NCBI GenBank assembly: GCA_000149265.1
Contig: CH003102.1
Location: 222,149-286,148, forward strand
DNA: 64,000 bases
Direction of reading: 5' to 3'
Origin: Ciona savignyi
Lineage: Eukaryota; Chordata; Ascidiacea; Phlebobranchia; Cionidae
Shown here: piece by piece, positions 43,394 to 55,100 of the stretch
Layout of the letters: the number at the start of each line of letters is the position of its first letter
Numbering within the stretch: the first letter of the stretch is position 1
Position numbers and translations under genes: made by a program
Notes under the pieces: generated by a model
Told to the model about the DNA's origin: nothing
Database searches by the model: none
Seen by the model: the letters and a program-made list of their open reading frames with translations, nothing else

Positions 43394-46300
43394 ATGAGAT
43401 CGGTATCTTTTGTTGATAGTCTCAAATTGAAAGTGAAAGGAAAGGTGAAACAAGGTTGTATTGCACTGGGCGACGTGGACGGGGATGGGTGTAGCGAACT
43501 TGTGGTTGCCGATGAAGGTGTGTGGAATATTATTATTTGGGGGGGCAGGGCGTATGAATATGTCGATTGTTATAACGCGTGTAACCATTGTGTAAAGTCA
43601 CATGACGATCCTTCAAGAGGGGATTTCCCTACAATGATTGATTGAATGACATTCAAAGTTATCTGCAGCTATCACCCCATGTACAGCCATATGCAGCGTA
43701 GTATTACAGCAGTACACCAACAACAGTTCCAACCCGAGTCTCTATCATCCCAATAACACAATCCAATCGAGGGTGCCTCTAAATACTACAGGACCGCTTG
43801 GAGCGCTTGGAGCGCTTGGATCACTTAGATTGCTATGGAAAGTAATTCTAACCCTGTCCTAAACACTAATCTCAACCCCAGAACTAACTTTAACCCCAAC
43901 CCTAACATTATTATTGTGGCTTTTGTAATTACTAAGTATAGTAAGCGATCCAAGCGATCCAAGCGATCCAAGCGATTTAAGCGCTCCATGCGCTCCAAGC
44001 GGTCCAAGCGCTCCTGTAGTATTTAGAGGTACCGTCCAATCGATCCTGTACTATTTCCCTGTATCGACATCCAACCTCCTTCATAATCCCACATAATGAT
44101 CTTCTATTGACAGGGACCATTAAACAAGGAATGGGTTTTGCAGTTATATGTTGAACACCATGTGACCAGGCTATTGCAATGTATAATGGGGGATATTGCT
44201 ACTGTTTTGAACATAAATCCACTGGGTGGTTTGAACATTGTTAACTAAGTGATTTGTCCAAGTGCCAACTGAACTAACTGGGGGCTGATTTTCATCCCAC
44301 TACCTTTCTGTCGGTAGTTCGCATGTAAAGCTTACTATCAGTGTATATGCCACATTTACCATGTAAAGTTATAATATTTTTTTCCTACAATAGGTGAGTA
44401 CCTGTATATAATGTGTCATTGACCATAGAAACTCCCATGCTTTCCACTGTAGGTGGGCTGGTGCAGATCTACAAAGGAAGCTCAGCCAAACCTTGGTGGA
44501 AATCGTCGAACTTCATCAATGTGGGTTGCGTGGTGGTGGCTGATGTGTGTAATGAAGGAAGGAAGAGCGTGGTCGTCTTTGGTATCAATGGATCGTATTC
44601 TATCATCGACTTCAATCAACGGTTCGGGCTTGTATTATATTGTGATGGGTATTTGTACATGGGGATGTTTATCAACCTAGACCACTAGGGTCATAATGTG
44701 AGGTTTAATTACACACAGCACACAGCACACAACGATGGACCTTGTTCATACGTTGTCCTCAATACATGATCCATCTGGTATAACGAGGCCACATCAGTTT
44801 CCATGGAATTGGAATCTTTCAATCGAAGGGTTGCAGGTGCGAAACTGGTCGCTAGCTAGTCGGTTGTGTCCTTGGGCAAGGCACTATACGGACATTGTCT
44901 GAACCCAGCGGATTAATGGGTTCTACTAAATTGAAGGAACGTGTGAATCATACACAACACACTGCAATAGCTCCGGTAACCCGACGATGGGCGCGAGGTG
45001 ATCTGACGATTGCCCGTGTGTTAACCCCCTTGCTTTTCCCATTCAGAGGGATAAAGATGAATATCCTATCCTAATTGTGGATGTTTGCCACGGATTATTG
45101 ATTTAAACCACGTTTTAAGTGATTGTGAATGATTAGAACCAATATTCCAGTGGAGGTGCTGTTCCTGCTGCTATAAGGTCGGATTGGGTGTTGCCGAATA
45201 TAATGAACGTTGTCGTTGGTGATCTCGATTGCGATGGTTTGAACGAGGTGGTGGCTTGTCATAGTGATCACTGCGTATCAGCCTACAGGTGGGGGGTCTT
45301 GGTTGATGGTCGGAGAAACTAAAGCTCCGTAATCTCATGTCTAGCACTAAAACTAAAGTTTAATTCAATTAGTTCTAGTTTTGTCTCACCAGAACAGAAC
45401 TTTAGTAAAAATAAACATTGTAGCCCTCTACAGCTATGACATGTTATAAGGTCCAGGAGAACATCAAATAATCTGTTATAAAAACATAATCTTTGTTTGC
45501 TTTGTCACTTACGGAAAAAACCAATCACTTTTTATTACCCACTATTAACATCAATATATTAATATTAAATTGGGAGGAGATGAAAAAAGCAACTCAACTG
45601 CATATCGTAGTTTACTAAACATTATTGTTGTAATTTTAAATTATATATTATTTGGGTAGTGCTGCATTATTGTGCCAACAATTATAGATTTTTATTCTGA
45701 ACTACGACATCGTTGTGGACACCATCATTATATATTTTATATTTCTATGGCCCAGATGGAATGTGAAACATAAACGATTGGTTCGACTCCAACGATGGAA
45801 ACTACGCCACCTAGCGGGAAACATCAGTGTCCATGTGGGGTCAGATGAGGGCGTTCCGTCCATTATTGTGTCACAACCGGGTTGTTCCTACGCCGTGCTT
45901 CTTATAAACTGGGTGAGTTTGGGGTGATTCCCCCACAATGAGATTCCCCCACAATGTGATTTCCCCACAATGAGATTCCCCCACAATGTGATTTCCCCAC
46001 AATGAGATTCCCCCACAATGTGATTTCCCCACAATGAGATTCCCCCACAATGGGATTTCCTCACTATGAGATTCCCCCACAATGGGATTCCCCCCACAAT
46101 GGGATTCCCCCACAATGAGATCCCCCACAATGGGATTCCCCCACAATGGGATTCCCCCACAATGAGATTCCCCCACAATGGGATTCCCCCACAATGGGAT
46201 TCCCCCACAATGGGATTCCCCCACAATAATCTATTTGAATAAGATTTGCATAGAATTCCACATTTTTAAGCATTTTTTCATCAGAACCAAAATGATACAA

Positions 46301-48145
46301 ACAAAAGTGATGAAACAATGGCCACTGTCAAGTATACACCATTGTCCAGGTAATTAATAGTTCATTATTTGAAAAATATCCCAGATTTTGTGTTTATCCC
46401 CCTGAATGAGTAAATTTCCGAGGTATCAACAACCCAAGGAATAATTAGATACCTTAGTGTCCACGGTCATGTTGCAGAATGTAGTAAAGTTTGTTTTATA
46501 TTTAGTTTGGATTTATTTTAATCAACTGGATGCAACACCAGATATCTTGCTCAATGACCACAAAGTGTTCAGAGTGGTGATTGAACTAATGCATATGTAG
46601 AACTAATAGTAATATTCATGCAATTTCCTACCAAGTCAGTCTCGTTCCCAAAACCCAACGATAACTTGTCATATCCTTGGTGACATCACAAAGAGTTCGT
46701 CGAGTCCAGCTGGATATTTTGCACTCTGTACACTAGATGGTACCATTAAGCTGATGGAAGACGAAGAGATTCTGTGGTCGTTCCAGGTGGGTTGGGTGAA
46801 TGTGGTTGAAACCTGTGATTTCAACTTGTTGATTGAAACCCATTTGTGATGGGTAGTTTCGATCCTGCAACCTTTGCCATCACACACGGACCCACATGCC
46901 CCCCCAGGTGGACCACCAGTTATTCGCTCTCCACAAGCTCGATATCCTCGGGGACAAGAGAGAGGAGGTGATAGTTTGCGCACGGGATGGTCTGACTTAC
47001 ATCGTGGACCATGACCGCAACGTCGTTCGATATCAATTCCCCGATAATGTGCAGGTAAGTTGGAATATTGTTGATCATATGCATGGTGTGTGGGGGTTAC
47101 CCTGGGTCATATTACCTCCACCGTCGGGTTACAAGAGATATTGCATCCTGGGTTAATTATAATGGAAACGTTGCAGTTTTAAACACTCCACCACCTTGCA
47201 ACTGGTTTGAACCCACCACCCTTCGGCTGACAGTGTGTCGGGCTGTCAGATAACCGACACCCTCACTCCATAATATATGATTCAATGTATAGTTAGGGGG
47301 CTATGGGGGCAAATAGAAAGCATGTTAGTTTAACCTCTAAAACACTAAGAATTTAATTTTTCTTCTGCTGACCCCTCTATTAAAAAATAAATAAGGTAAA
47401 ACTGAAAATGTATGAATGCTTGTATGAGTGCTTCACCCCCACATTCATCCAGGCATTCAGTGCTGGGAGATATTCCTTCCACCCCAACCAGGACCAACCG
47501 TGTCTGGTTTACTCGGATTTCCACAACCACGTGTGGTTGTTCTATGACGTCAGACTGCCCTTTCTCAAAGCAACCGACCTCGTCACACTTGCTGAGTCCG
47601 ACAAAGAGATGACTCAGCTATTTGCACAACTTGGGGCAACAACTTTGGAGGTAAGGATTGAAACATGGGGGGGGGATTATTGTAGCAGAGTTTAAACATA
47701 AGTGACAATAGCATGTTACTTAGTGCAGGGCGTGTCCCCGGCATCTTTTGTCCAGTTTATGTTAATATAATCCTTAAACAAAGCGCTAAAATATTAAAGT
47801 TTATTTTTGAAAACATAAGGGGGTTATCCAGTACCCCACACCCATGGTCGAGCCTTCCATGCAATGCATTGTACAACATGGAGTCATTGTTGTGTTTAGC
47901 CAATTATTCCACCGGGTTAAAAAATCTTACATTAAGCTCCATTTACAAGGATCCAACTAACTAGCTGGAGGTTGGTTTCGATCCCGCAATCTTCCCACTA
48001 ATGCTCACAGTTCCATGTCATTTCAACTCTGTGGCAGGAAAAACGTGGCTTGCTTGGAAAATGCACCAAGATATTCCACCAAGATGCAAAATTGGATCAT
48101 AAAGTTGAAGATGTACGTGAACACCCAGTAGAAATGAAACCGTGA
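43394..48145 (+). CDS. ITFG2: ITFG2, KICSTOR complex subunit, 418 aa
   Basis: Exons 43394-43517, 44453-44621, 45151-45288, 45756-45912, 46285-46349, 46636-46786, 46908-47054, 47453-47650, 48038-48145 join in frame to 418 residues (human 447). KICSTOR tethers GATOR1 to lysosomes and lets amino-acid shortage inhibit mTORC1. It starts [21 protein letters not shown]/beta-propeller blocks with Asp loops follow: [99 protein letters not shown]. These align one by one with human ITFG2. Exon 2 ends at an unusual donor (CG|GTTCGG). Intron 4 holds a minisatellite. Its AATAAA at 48215-48220 overlaps the 3' end expected for convergent CYP4. Confidence 0.95.
43771..44034. mobile_element. Mutator-like MITE, copy 1, with 9-bp target duplication
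   Basis: Inverted ends GGTGCCTCTAAATACTACAG / CTGTAGTATTTAGAGGTACC are flanked by TCCAATCGA on both sides (43762-43770 and 44035-44043). Subterminal arrays of AGCGCTTGG (left) and CCAAGCGAT (right) point inwards; the core has CTAACCCTGTCCTAAACACT and AACCCCAGAACTAAC. Lies in ITFG2 intron 1. Second copy, inverted, at 52322-52558. Confidence 0.9.
44130..44330 (-). mobile_element. SINE copy, antisense, old
   Basis: CCAGGCTATTGCAATGTATA, TCCACTGGGTGGTTTGAACA, GTGATTTGTCCAAGTGCCAA, TTTTCATCCCACTACCTTTC. Heavily mutated. ITFG2 intron 1. Confidence 0.6.
44810..45075 (+). mobile_element. SINE copy, full length
   Basis: TTTCAATCGAAGGGTTGCAG, GTGCGAAACTGGTCGCTAGC, AAGGCACTATACGGACATTG, CCCAGCGGATTAATGGGTTC, GTAACCCGACGATGGGCGCG, and tail GGGATAAAGATGAATATCCT. 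One of the cleanest copies. ITFG2 intron 2. Confidence 0.9.
45920..46228 (+). repeat. 15-16-bp minisatellite, about 19 copies
   Basis: Units of CCCCACAATGRGATT type (TTCCCCCACAATGAGA, TTCCCCCACAATGGGA, TTTCCCCACAATGTGA). Starts just after the ITFG2 exon-4 donor. Long open frames on the minus strand here are repeat artefacts. Confidence 0.95.
47050..47262 (-). mobile_element. SINE copy, antisense, diverged
   Basis: ATATTACCTCCACCGTCGGG, TTACAAGAGATATTGCATCC, then a head with TTTGAACCCACCACCCTTCG and GGCTGACAGTGTGTCGGGCT. ITFG2 intron 7. Confidence 0.65.
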
Positions 48146-48336
48146 TTTTGTCGCTACCGCCAATCTGGTTTATTTTATTATTTGTTTCTAATTATGTCAA
48201 ATATTACGTCACAAAATAAAATGGAACTTTCTCAATCAATTGTGATAATGGATGATTATTTTGTACTGTGACCACGATTATATATTTGGTTCATTAAACA
48301 CCAAAATAATTTGATCAAAACACCATAATGGTTGGA

Positions 48337-50363
48337 TCAAGCGCGTGGTGTCAGCGATATATTGAGGGGGGTGGAGGATCGGAGGATGAGATCAGCTTGC
48401 TTCCGCAGATCTTCCTCCTCATCGTGGGAGTGGATGGAGTACTTGCGGAGGATCTGAGTAAGGAGGACTTTCTCCTCCATGAGCGCAAACTTCTGTCCGA
48501 TGCAGTTGCGCGGACCCGCTGAGAATGGGATGAAGGAGTACGGATGGCGACCGACGCAGTTCTCTGGGAGGAAGCGATCGGGATCGAATCTATCAACATC
48601 CGGCCACACCGATGGGTTGTGATGAAGACTGTCGATGAAGATGGCAACCTGTGTTCCAGCAGGGATGCTGTGGGAGCCGACGGAGCATTCCTCTGTGGTG
48701 ACGCGACCGATGAACGGGACCGACGGGAACATCCTCAACGACTCCTTGATCGTGCGCTCCAGGAGTGAGAGCTTCTGCAGATGCGAGTTCGTGATCGTTC
48801 CCATGTCTCCTCCGAACACGTCATCCAGTTCCTCATGGATCCTCGCTTGGATGGCAGGGTGTCGTCCGATCAGGTAGATCGTCCACGTCATCGCGGCCGC
48901 AGTTGTGTCGTGGCCCTCGAACATGAAGGTGTCGACTTCCTCCTGGATGTCGCTCAACGAGAGGCTCCTCCCGTCCTCCGACTCCGCTCGAAGGAGAACA
49001 TCCAGGAACGCCATCCTCCTCGTGTCCTGGGGATGCATTGTATTCAACTGCCGGGTTCTAAATTGAAGAAACATGTGAATCATACATAACACACTGCAAT
49101 GTATTCAACTACCATGGTGGACTACAGGGGAACCCCCTATTACGTACTACAGGAGCAACCATCGATTAGTTTCTTGGTTAAGTGCGTCGCCTTTCAACCG
49201 AAAAGTTGCAGGTTCGAAACTGGTCGCTCGTTAGACGGTTGTGTCCTTGGGCAAGGCACTTAACAAACATTGCCTGAATCCAGCGGATTAATGGGTTCTA
49301 CCAAATTAAAGGAACATGTGAATCATATACAACACACTGCAATAGCTCCGGTAACCCGACGATGGGCGCGAGGTAATGCCTGTGTTAAAATGCGCTGTGC
49401 ATTTTCCCATCCACGGGATAAACACGAATATCCAACCAACCTTTATTTCCGTTTTGCTCTGCGCACGATCGGAAATGACGTTCATTGTGAACCGATGCAA
49501 AACATCGATGGTGGCGTCGTGTTCCCTCCCCATCGCCATCTTGGAGAACGCGAGATCCCACCAGAGAGCGGGACTTTTCTGTCGCTGTTGAATGATGTCC
49601 GATATTCTGGGAAGTTTAATCAGAACTTAAGAGAGTAAATGTTATATATCGCGTAAAATAAATTTTACCGTTTGTTTAATTACTAAGCTTGAAGATGTGA
49701 ATGTTTCGTTCCTCACCTGTACAAAGCTTTGACATATTCCGACTCCTGGTCGCTTTGGGCGTTCACCGTCCGTCCCATCGCTGTCTCGCATATTATATCG
49801 AGTGCGCACATCGTGATTGCCCTCCCCACGTTCACCTTTGACCCAGATTGCACGGCGGCGTCGAGATTCCGCAACATCTTCGTCGATTGTTCGTTCATCA
49901 CCTCGAGAAAGTCCAGGAGGATGTTGAAATGAAAGGATGGAGTGATGAGTCGTCTTCGTTGCTTCCACTTCTCACCGCCAGATGTCAGTAGACCGGTCCC
50001 CAGCCACGGATGGAGGAACCGATAAACAAACGACTTCTCCATGTGTTTGGAGCTTCGTAGCACGACCTCAGCGGCATCGGGGTGAACGATGGCGACCAGC
50101 GGGACCGGGCCCAGCCACACCACCGCCAACTTCTGCTTTGCTTCCCGCATCACCCACTTCAGCCACGAGGTGATCAAGTCGTACATTTCATCCGGATTCC
50201 GCGGGAACATGTAGCTGTGACCGACGAGGGGGTAAGCAGGGGAGTTGACGCTCGGGAGTTTGTTGATCCGATGACGATTGGAGATTTCCTTCAATATCTT
50301 CCTCCAGTACAGCGCGAAAGGCACCACAAATGCGCCGAGTATAATGAGTAAAGTAACCGCCAT
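48337..50363 (-). CDS. Cytochrome P450 of the CYP4 family (CYP4V-like), 508 aa
   Basis: Minus-strand exons 50363-49717, 49606-49441, 49047-48337 join in frame to 508 residues, full length. An ER membrane monooxygenase; CYP4 enzymes usually omega-hydroxylate fatty acids. The N-terminal anchor is MAVTLLIILGAFVVPFALYW. The I-helix FEGHDTTAA (about residues 314-322) carries the CYP4-type Glu that can bind haem covalently. The ExxR is ESLR (about 373-376), and the haem loop is FSAGPRNCIGQKFAL with Cys about 453. KSFVYRFLHPWLGTGLLTS and WKQRRRLITPSFHF are typical CYP4 text. The closest match I recall is CYP4V2. Only three exons, fewer than vertebrate genes. Exon 2 ends at AAG|GTTGGT. Its stop lies 191 bp from the ITFG2 stop, tail to tail. 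Confidence 0.95.
49165..49440 (+). mobile_element. SINE copy, full length
   Basis: GTGCGTCGCCTTTCAACCGA, AAAGTTGCAGGTTCGAAACT, AAGGCACTTAACAAACATTG, ACACACTGCAATAGCTCCGG, tail GGGATAAACACGAATATCCA. Its tail runs to within a few bases of the CYP4 exon-2 donor at 49441, antisense to the gene. A second partial copy lies at 49050-49110. Confidence 0.85.
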
Positions 50364-52160
50364 TGTGAAATAATCTGGAATGGGAATTTGGAAGTGATAG
50401 AATATGTAATCTTTTTAAAAGCGTTAATGACGGTCAGTACCTCGTGCACAGATTATCACATCGAGATTTCTGCTGGTTTATCTCAACCCATTAAACCCAC
50501 TGGGTTCACGCGCCGCACGCCATGTTTGTTTTGCTTTGTTTGTTTTTTCTCCGTTTAAACAATTATTAAACGACCACACACTTAAAATATAGCAAAAAAG
50601 CGGGCAAACGTCATTTGTTATAGGATAAGATATTCATATTTATCCCCGTGAATGGAAAAACCAAAGGGGTTATCACACGCGCAGATCTGTCCGGTGAGTC
50701 TGGCGGTTTAGTGCGACGCCTCTCAACCGAAAGGTTGCAGTTGCGAAACTGGTCACTAGCTAGTCGGTTGTGTCCTTCCTTGGGCAAGGCACTTAATGGA
50801 CATTGCCTAAACCCAGCAGATAAATGTGTTCTACTAAATTAAAGGAACATGTGAATCACATACAACACACTGCAATAGCTCTGGTAACCCGACGATGGGC
50901 GCGAGGTGATCTGACGATTGCCCGTGTGTTAACCCCATTGGTTTTCCCATTCACGGGGATAAACATAAATATCCTATTCTATCCTATCCTAATCAAATTA
51001 CGCCCACCGTCGGGTTATCGGAGATATTGCAGAGTGTAGTGTATGATTGAGACATTCCTTTAATTTTGTAGAACCCATTATTCCACTGGGCTCAGACAAT
51101 GTCCGTTAAGTGCCTTGCCCAATGACACAATCGACTAGCCAGCGACCAGTTTTATGCACGAAACCTTTTGGCTACAGGGCAACATGGAAAAATTACAACA
51201 ATTTAATAAAAAATATATACGAACGCGGCTGTAAAATGCAACCGAAATAAGAATTTAGTCTGAAATTAGTTCAAAATACAGAAAGTTCAGTCGCGTACTT
51301 TAATCAAGGATACAATCAACCAGCCAGAAGAAAATTTTGACTCAACAACTGTTTATTAGCGTATGTAACTTGCGAATAACTGAATATTCCTATTACGCGC
51401 ATCCTTTTAATAATGTAGAATCTACAGACAATGGCATAATGTTACTACGAACCTGTGCGCGCACACACACATGCACGCGACACACGCACTTCTACACAAA
51501 TTGTTCACGGTTTCTGAAATCACCCACAAAACCTTAGCTAACTGATGCTCACAAGCCCAACTCGCCCACCTCTATGAAACAAAGCTGTTTTTCCGTGTGA
51601 ATGTCGCCCGTACCTTTCTATTTGTGCTTCACTGTCTACTGCAAACACGAACTTTGAGCTGTCACGTAGAAATGAAGCAACGCACAACTAGCTACCAACG
51701 CGTCAGGTGTTTAAGCGGAACCACCTCAAGACGGACATGTAACAGTTGGCATTTTGTCAACCGTTTTGCAATAGTTCAAGAAACAGCACAACACGAGTAT
51801 TGCATTATCTACCATAACAGCAATGTGCCATTAAAGAGCGCTCACGTTGCCTTTTCTCTTCCTGTCATTTTATTATTATTATTATTATGAACGTATATGG
51901 TGACCGTTTTTCATTCGCCTGCTATCTATGATATAAAAACAAAATAATAACGTCAACGATCTTTGAATTGGAAAACAAAAGTACGTTAACGATACTTTAA
52001 TAAAAAAACTTTTCTTTGCAAGTGCGCGCAATAAAAAATCCGCCATTTGTTATTTCTATGTTGGATAATAATTACTGCCCACTTGCGGCTTGAAGTCCAT
52101 GGCGACTACTGTAAACAATTTTGCAAAATTCAAAGATTACTGGGGGTAGGACAATATATC
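50364..52160. other. Spacer between divergent CYP4 and UBXN11 genes
   Basis: Divergent promoter region for CYP4 (-) and UBXN11 (+). Contains a SINE palindrome (50640-51195), an AT-rich remnant at 51200-51300 sharing ACGAACGCGGCTGTAAAATG-like text with other repeats, CA-rich sequence at 51465-51490 and a (TTA)n run near 51870. No gene seen. Confidence 0.6.
50640..51195. mobile_element. SINE inverted pair (palindrome)
   Basis: An antisense tail scrap (50640-50680), a full sense copy (50685-50995, ending ATCCTATTCTATCCTATCC) and, after almost no spacer, an antisense copy (51000-51195: GCCCACCGTCGGGTTATCGG, GCAGAGTGTAGTGTATGATT, GTGCCTTGCCCAATGACACA). Sense and antisense copies can pair over about 190 bp. 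Confidence 0.85.
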
Positions 52161-55100
52161 ATGAGTTCTCCACTTAACAGCTTGAGCAAACATAAGAAAC
52201 ATGGTTTGAATAATGCACGAAGTTTTGGGTAGGTACTTGTACACGATACATATGCTAGCATAATATACTCATGTATATTTTTTACAATTTAGTTACGAGA
52301 TTGTATAAGGTAGTGTTACACCGGTACCTCTAAATACTACAGGAGCGCTTGGAGCGCATGGAGCGCTTAAATCGCTTGGAGCACTTGGATCGCTTACTAT
52401 ACTTCGTAATTACAAAAGCCGTGATAATAAAGTTAGGATTGGGGTTAAAGTTAGTTCTGGGGTTGAGATTAGTGTTTGAGACAGGGTTAGAATTACTTTC
52501 CATAGCAATCTAAGTGATCCAAGCAATCCAAGCGGTCCTGTAGTATTTAGAGGCACCCGTGTTACACAGACAATCGTCAAATTACTATCAAGGTACTAGA
52601 GCTATTATAGTGTGTTTTACATGTAGATGACATTTCTACAGATTTAAATTAATTACTTAGGTTCAGACAAACTCCGACTTATGTGTCTGGTGGGTTTGTT
52701 GTGTTCCCTTTCAACCGAAGGGTTTGCAGATTCGCAACTGGTCGCTAGCTAGACAGTTGTGTCCTTGGGCAAGGCACTTAGGGGACATTGCCTGAACTCA
52801 GCGGATTAATGGGTTTTACGAAACTAAACAAACTTCTTAATCATACACAACACACTGCAATAGCTTTGGTAACTTGACAGTAGACGTGAGGTATTTTCTG
52901 ACGATTGCACTTTAGTTTTACCATTTGTGGAGATAAATATCTTAAATGTCAACATGAATATTCTAAATGGCTGTTTTGAGTATCCAATTTGTTTAGTCTC
53001 ACCACATATACCTTTTACCCTTGGCACGCACAACTTTTCCCTTCCTACCAGGTTGATCAGTAAAGTTTAATTTGAATTAAAAGCAAATCTTGCAACAGTT
53101 GCAGAACAATCCACCCTTTGCACCAATAATACCGGCTCATTACATGCATGACTATTGTCCCAACAGGAAACGTCCAATGCCGTTCCGTCCTGAATTCCCG
53201 GTCGACCACGAATTATTCGACGACATTCATCCCGATGAAACCCCCAGCAGCTTCAGCTCCGTTAGTTCCTCAATGGATTCCACGATTGAAGGCCTCACAC
53301 CACGGAACCTGCTGCAAGCTTCACACAGAACTTCACACATGCTCAACCCCCTAGGAAGCATCGGACACTCTAGTCAAAAAGGTTTTGTTCATTTCAATCC
53401 CATTTTATCACAAATTGTCAATTTTTCATATATTTGGTCTGCTTCCATTATTTATAAACAAATTTGATGCAAGTTGCCATGCTTGGTATTTGAAGAACAT
53501 TTTAATAAATTTCCTTCTGTCATATTTAACTAGAAAAGTAGGAAAATCCAGAGTGAAAGATAACTGTCATCGAATTCAAGTTCGAACCGACAAAACATGA
53601 TTCTGTTGCCATGTTTGATGCTTAACAGACATTGCCAATGCTTTAAACAAAGTTGTAGCATTTTCCACCATATTCCCAACACAATGCAATATCTCCAATA
53701 ACCCAACCGTGTGCATGAGGTCACACTTCACACATCAGTTGTTCACAAAATACACTTTTAAAACTTTTAGACAGAATAATTTGAAATGTTTTGTTTTTTA
53801 TTTACCTTAATTTGTTTATTTATAGTTTGAGATATTCTAGTCAGATGTAACTAAGGTGGTGCATGAACACTGTGCGAAAGCTCCAAATGGTATGGGAAAA
53901 ACGTTGGGAATGAATACTATACATTTCTGATTATAAACATACTCCACCCACTCTAGCACCCTCTCGTGGCCCGAATGACATGGAACTGATGTCGACGATG
54001 ATGAGACGAATCACGCAGCTCGAGAAGCAAGTGGCGTTCCAAAGCAAAGAAGTGATGGAAAAGGACTCAAGAATTAAGGCATGTTTTAAATTTTGCTTAT
54101 ATTTCCCCAGGTTACATCAAGTGCGGATTATTTTACTTCAAGATGACAAATTTTAAATTGAAATGGAGAGTCATGTTTATCTTCAGAGTTGTAAAATCAC
54201 AGGTGGCGTTATCACATGGGCAATCGTCAAATCATTTCGCGCCCACTATGGGTTACCGCAGCTATTGCATTGTGTTGTGTATGATTAACACTGCCCTTCA
54301 ATTTGGTAGAACCCATTAATCCACTGGGTTCAGGCAATGTCCGTAAAGTGCCTTGCTACAAAACAACACCGAGTAGCTAGCGAACAGTTTCGATCCCACA
54401 ACCGTCCAGCACTTGATCCGCAGGTGTTGGAAGAGAAGCTGACGCTGTTCGCTCGGAGTCGAGAATCGAATGAAGTCGAGGAACCTGGGAAAATGGCCGA
54501 ACTTGAAGCGAAATGTCTTCAACTGCAGATGGAAGTTCATGAAATGGAGGTTGGATGATGGGGGTTGCAACATTGGAATTTCATATTTCAGTCTTGCTTG
54601 TTATATAGAGAATATACTGGGATTATTTCATTTGTGCTTCGGGTTGAAAAAAAATGATTCTTAATATTTTTAAAGCTGTGGCAGAATTTAAAAGCAGAAT
54701 GTTTTTAATGAAGCGTTTTCATTTTTAATTAAACATTTGTAGCAAGGAATATAACAACTTAATATGGATTGACTTATAATGATGCATGATGATGTCATAA
54801 TGGCAAGAATCGACACCGATTAATTGACGTAATAATTATGATGACATCACAAATGTTGATTATGATGACATCACAAATGTTGTGGAAATTGATTTCCTTC
54901 CTGCAGCCAAACTCGAAATACCTGACACAGTTGATTTACCGATTTGTACAATTAATTTCATTTGTAGCCCGTCGGACCTGTTTTAAATAATCCCTGGTCA
55001 GCTGAAGGTTGTGGGATCAGATGTATCAACTCACAACACCACAATATATGTTTGTATATCAATGTATTTCAGGCGTTCCTGGCCGATTATGGGATGATAT

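Noticed and set aside
45918..46230. CRISPR-like array
   Set aside because: No unique spacers between units; this is a simple minisatellite in animal DNA.
45871..46318. Minus-strand frames of [15 protein letters not shown] repeats
   Set aside because: Translation of the CCCCACAATG minisatellite in an ITFG2 intron; three frames are equally open.
48328..49089. Plus-strand frames across the CYP4 exon
   Set aside because: Shadows of the minus-strand P450 exon, which carries the haem-loop, ExxR and I-helix motifs.
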